Positions 60,727-64,000 of a stretch of DNA of 64,000 nt are shown here, piece after piece. The position numbers and the translations under genes are program-made. Source of the DNA: Mesobacillus jeotgali (GTDB lineage Bacteria > Bacillota > Bacilli > Bacillales > Cytobacillaceae); assembly GCF_900166585.1 (NCBI RefSeq), contig NZ_FVZC01000007.1, positions 434,001 to 498,000 of the forward strand. The letters run 5' to 3'. Every line of letters starts with the position of its first letter. Position 1 is the first letter of the stretch. The notes beneath the pieces are model-generated. The model searched no databases and was not told the origin of the DNA. It saw only the letters and a program-made list of their open reading frames with translations.

Positions 60727-63700
60727 TTAAAATTGGACTCTTCTCAGGTTTTTCAACAGGCTTCCTGACATCCTGCGTTCATCGAACAACAGGAACAGCG
60801 GAGCGCTCTTTTTAAATTGCCCTTTATGATTGCTCCCGAGCTGAAGCACTTCTTTATTCGTATAAGCCTCTGTCCGATCGGCATCATTATTTCCAACGAG
60901 ATAAAGTTTTTCTGGCGAATGGATTGATTCGATGTACGAGTCGGCTTCGAGACGCAACGGAATCTCCTCACTGCCGGCTTTATACGAGGTAATGGTTTTA
61001 CTCTCGTTAACAGATATGCTGAAGTCTGTCAGCTCATCTGCACCGACAAACAAGTCTGTCATCCACACTTCGTTGCAGAAGTTTTTGCCGCCATCATTCA
61101 CTATTTCGGCAAAAGAAGCGACAACAGGCACGCCTGGAAGCAGTAAAAAGTATTGGACATACTGGACACCTTTCCAATCTTTATGCTCTTTGAAATCGGT
61201 GGTGATGGCAAAGCCCATCCATTTGTTACCCTTGCTGTCCTTCCGTTCGACCACAGAAGCGGTGCTGCTTTCTTTTAACAAAGAGAAGGTGTTGATTCCG
61301 TTTGGTGCTGTCTTCATCCCGCCGGCCCATGGATTCCACCAGCTTTTCGCAGTTGGTTCAGGATAAGAATTGGCTAGCCATTCATGGCCGTTCACTGTCA
61401 GCGAAAATACACCAGGATAGAAATTTGGATCTGCCTTCAGCGTTATGACGCCATTATCAACAATATAAACACCATTCTCTATATCAGAAGAGACCGTGCC
61501 TGCAGGAGAGAGGATTAAATCCGATAAATTTGCCTGTGTACCGTTTCCTTGATAAAAAGCATTAACGATGGAGATCGGTGTCCATTGCTGTTTTGCTGAA
61601 ACGGAATGAGTTATCTTCTCCATATCAGCGGTGATCGCGTGGCATTCATCTCCAACAGTAAGCGTGCCATCCAGATAGCTGTTCCTGTAGGTTTTCACCG
61701 TAAAAATAGGATCAGCATCAGGCTGGATCACCAGCTGCTCAGCCATGAATTCCAGTTCACAAGTCCACTGCGGCTTTTTCAGAACAATGGTTTGCTGCGC
61801 ATATGCGGCGAACTCCTCAAAACTCTGGAAGGTACCAAGAGACAGAGTGATCGCTCCTGAAACAGCTTTCGCACCCGGTTTCATTTCACCGAATTGGTCT
61901 TCTATCACAAACTGCCATCCCTCAGGAGCCGCTTTACTTTTTACAGGCCAGCAAAGTCCGATTGGACCTGATGAACCTTCTGAAAAATACCAGTTACCTG
62001 TTATCGTCCTGGAATCCAAATCACCGAACTCCATGATCCGGTTTTCCGAAAAATGCACTACCTCGTTTTCGAGCGGGAAATAAACTTCTTCTAGTTCGTG
62101 GAAGACCGGCTGGCTGTAGGCAACGTTCTCATGAACCGCGGTCCCGCAATTTTCAACCTCGGCCCATGTATGGATAAGGCCATCTCCGAATAAACGATAT
62201 GTCTGGGTTAAAATAAGTCCTTCCATTTCAGCCGACTCGAGCTTGAGTTTCAGATCAATCGAAGTATCGGTTGGCTCCCAGTTGACAAAGGCTGGGCTTT
62301 TCTTTGTGAACTCAAGCGAATAGGGCTTCCCAAGCTTCGGTGTCAGGAAAGCAAATGGCTGCTGCCTCTTGGTGTTTTTAGCGGCGGTAGTCAACAAGTC
62401 ACGCTTGCGGACATTGATTTGTCCCAGACCATTGAAAATATGCCAGAAATCCTTCGATTCACCGCCGAATTTCACCCCGAACCCCTTGAAGGCAAGGGAA
62501 ATGTTTTGTTCGAAGGTCAGCTGCTCACCGTTTCCTTTTGTGGCGGTAATCTTCAATTCAGGGTTGTAAAAGCCATGCTGTTTTACCATCAAAGGAACGG
62601 TTACGGTTTTCCGTCCGCCTGCAGGGACATTTACAAGGTAATGATCATTCTCTAAAACTACCTGTTCAGTCTCAGGAAACTGTAAATGAAACTCCGCATC
62701 TGCCCGCAGATTATTTTTCACTTCTACTTGAATACTAGTTTTCTGGTCTAAGAAACTAATATTGCCGGAGTAGCTAGCCTCAACTTTTGCCGGATCAATC
62801 GGGAAGATTCCCAGCTTCAACTCGCATGCAAGACCGTTCACCCAGACTGTGGCGTTAATACTTGGATTTGTACGCCAGTGGCTTGGTTCCTCTCCCTTTT
62901 TTACGGTAAAGGATGAGGAAATAGTAGACTCATCGTCTACAACTATATCGGACTCAAAGTTATAAGAGACGCGCTCTTGGGCGGTTCCGCTTGCCTTGAA
63001 GCTAAGTGGCTCGCCGCTTCTATTAACAATCCTGATTTCAAATTCGCGTTCTTCATCCTGGATGATTTCATGGTCGGCCATCTTGATTTCAAGAAGGAAT
63101 TCATCCGTTTCAATCAACGATATGCCGCGGCTTGTTCGTTCGAACTGAACCCGGGCATTGGTGTTTCCGTTCTGCCAGCTATATTCATAGAAAGTAAAGC
63201 CATTTTTCCTGATTCCGTCCGGCTTCACTTCTATTACTCTGTTGCTGTCTTCATACCAATCCAGTTTTTCAAAAACAGGCTTTAACAGCGGAGTATTCAG
63301 AATTTGGGGGATGAAATTCATTAAATGGGTAGCGTCATCCCGGTCCTCCCAGAAAAAGCCGCATTTCTTGTAAAGCGGGACCGCCTTTGTGTTACCGGCC
63401 CAGGTGTAAAGGTCAAGCCGCGGCCAGCCAAGCTCCACGGTCTTTTCCAGCGCCTGAAGTACCAGCTTTTTGCCGATCTTGTGCCCTTGATAATCTGGCC
63501 TGACATTAAGCAGGGGGATATAAAGCGAGCCAGTGTCCTCCTTATACTCCGAAAGACCGCAGTAACCAACCACTTCTTCTCCGTCCAGCGCCAAGTAAAG
63601 CTCGATATTGTCAGAGTTGGCTTCCTTCTTTTTAACCTGATCCTCCGTCATAACGCGTGTATCGCCGCCCCAGCCATCCCGGCTCAGGTTCCACATTCTC

Positions 63701-63765
63701 GCGACCCCTGCCGCCAGTCCTTCATGGTATTTCTCAATTTGAATCACCTTGTTTAATTGTGTCAC
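60727..63765 (-). CDS. Giant GNAT fusion: acetyltransferase + multi-domain beta-sandwich protein
   Basis: The product has 1012 residues. Residues 1-150 form a GNAT domain (PLLNVRPDYQGHKIGKKLV is the acetyl-CoA loop). The remaining 860 residues are beta-rich, with aromatic motifs such as YSQPVFHELEEVYFPLENE and WWNPWAGGMKTAPNG, which recall galactose-mutarotase or glycosidase-like beta-sandwich folds; that is inference. There is no signal peptide. The GTG at 63763-63765 is favoured over ATG 63771 because AGGAG is seven bases before the GTG but one base before the ATG. Confidence 0.85.
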   Translation of the reverse strand: MTQLNKVIQIEKYHEGLAAGVARMWNLSRDGWGGDTRVMTEDQVKKKEANSDNIELYLALDGEEVVGYCGLSEYKEDTGSLYIPLLNVRPDYQGHKIGKKLVLQALEKTVELGWPRLDLYTWAGNTKAVPLYKKCGFFWEDRDDATHLMNFIPQILNTPLLKPVFEKLDWYEDSNRVIEVKPDGIRKNGFTFYEYSWQNGNTNARVQFERTSRGISLIETDEFLLEIKMADHEIIQDEEREFEIRIVNRSGEPLSFKASGTAQERVSYNFESDIVVDDESTISSSFTVKKGEEPSHWRTNPSINATVWVNGLACELKLGIFPIDPAKVEASYSGNISFLDQKTSIQVEVKNNLRADAEFHLQFPETEQVVLENDHYLVNVPAGGRKTVTVPLMVKQHGFYNPELKITATKGNGEQLTFEQNISLAFKGFGVKFGGESKDFWHIFNGLGQINVRKRDLLTTAAKNTKRQQPFAFLTPKLGKPYSLEFTKKSPAFVNWEPTDTSIDLKLKLESAEMEGLILTQTYRLFGDGLIHTWAEVENCGTAVHENVAYSQPVFHELEEVYFPLENEVVHFSENRIMEFGDLDSRTITGNWYFSEGSSGPIGLCWPVKSKAAPEGWQFVIEDQFGEMKPGAKAVSGAITLSLGTFQSFEEFAAYAQQTIVLKKPQWTCELEFMAEQLVIQPDADPIFTVKTYRNSYLDGTLTVGDECHAITADMEKITHSVSAKQQWTPISIVNAFYQGNGTQANLSDLILSPAGTVSSDIENGVYIVDNGVITLKADPNFYPGVFSLTVNGHEWLANSYPEPTAKSWWNPWAGGMKTAPNGINTFSLLKESSTASVVERKDSKGNKWMGFAITTDFKEHKDWKGVQYVQYFLLLPGVPVVASFAEIVNDGGKNFCNEVWMTDLFVGADELTDFSISVNESKTITSYKAGSEEIPLRLEADSYIESIHSPEKLYLVGNNDADRTEAYTNKEVLQLGSNHKGQFKKSAPLFLLFDERRMSGSLLKNLRRVQF

Positions 63766-63784
63766 GTCCATTCTCCTCTCTTAA

Positions 63785-63838
63785 CTAAGGGCCGTCTTCC
63801 TTTTTAGATAAAATAATCCGCTTTTGTGAATTGTCCAT
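63785..63838 (-). CDS. Tiny ORF of 17 codons with near-perfect Shine-Dalgarno
   Basis: ATG 63836-63838 follows AAAGGAGGTCATAAAC, an almost ideal site, and the frame reads MDNSQKRIILSKKEDGP to a TAG 20 bases before the GNAT fusion start. It may be a real microprotein or a leader that couples translation. The coding evidence is only the ribosome site. Confidence 0.4.
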   Translation of the reverse strand: MDNSQKRIILSKKEDGP

Positions 63839-63983
63839 GTTTATGACCTCCTTTAATTTGATGGGAATGTACTAAGCATTCCATTTCCATCGTAAAGGTA
63901 AATTTTGTTAGTGTAAAGAAAATTCAATCAATTCAGTTTGCACTATTTTTAGTTATAATGAAGAAAAAGGGGAGTGAGCGTTC

Positions 63984-64000
63984 ATGGAGCAAAGAATTCA
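63984..64000 (+). CDS. Start of a gene cut by the window edge
   Basis: ATG 63984 follows GGGGAGTGAGC, and a TATAAT lies at 63954-63959. Only five full codons (MEQRI) and part of a sixth are present, so the product cannot be named. Confidence 0.5.

Overview
The window looks like chromosomal DNA from a Gram-positive, low-to-moderate GC member of the Bacillaceae, close in gene content to Bacillus/Mesobacillus/Cytobacillus. The reasons are strong AGGAGG-type ribosome binding sites, frequent TTG/GTG starts, many short intrinsic terminators, and recognisable Bacillus modules: glpP-glpD, a YwjA-type ABC transporter, a YtrA-type operon, yclNOPQ, the ywrABCD set and an LtaS-family synthase. The genus is an inference. 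No rRNA, tRNA, prophage or CRISPR array was seen.

Layout. 1-2.6 kb: a membrane protein (cut by the window edge), an AraC-type response regulator and a LytS-type kinase on the minus strand with overlapping start/stop codons. 2.8-9.3 kb: a Nudix-GNAT fusion, an intergenic repeat, a POT peptide transporter, a DUF305 membrane protein and a large secreted repeat protein. 9.4-13.9 kb: an amidase, a metallo-beta-lactamase-fold gene broken by a frameshift, and small unknown genes. 14-16.3 kb: glpD and glpP with a visible antitermination leader. 16.5-24.5 kb: a soluble PAS chemoreceptor-like protein, an RNase J1-like nuclease without its usual upstream neighbour, an LTA synthase-family protein, a cation efflux protein, an RNA methylase and a P-loop kinase. 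24.6-30.4 kb: a vWA protein, a zinc-ribbon/DUF4352 protein, a MITE-like insertion with perfect 8-bp target duplications, and a secreted helical-repeat protein next to an OmpR-type two-component system. 30.4-39.3 kb: a UvrC-like GIY-YIG protein, proC, a YwjA-like ABC exporter, a GntR (YtrA-like) ABC operon and an aromatic-acid-exporter-like protein.

The most interesting block is 39.4-47.7 kb. Fur boxes precede two adjacent operons. The first encodes an unrecognised lipoprotein and a lipoprotein that fuses a YVTN-type beta-propeller to a two-CXXCH, MauG/cytochrome-c-peroxidase-like domain. The second encodes a YclNOPQ-type (petrobactin-type) ferric siderophore importer whose last gene overlaps an ABM/heme-monooxygenase-like protein. 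Together they suggest an iron-starvation system that joins a membrane-anchored diheme redox protein to siderophore uptake.

The second notable block is 49.8-59.7 kb. An Lrp-type regulator, a complete Dpp/Opp-like ABC importer with a DUF1028 Ntn-hydrolase gene inside it, a cytoplasmic gamma-glutamyltransferase-like enzyme and two half-size chromate-family transporters lie together. This is an enlarged version of the B. subtilis ywrABCD set and suggests import and internal processing of gamma-glutamyl or related peptides. The window ends with an amidohydrolase and a 1012-residue GNAT fusion preceded by a tiny ORF with a near-perfect Shine-Dalgarno sequence.
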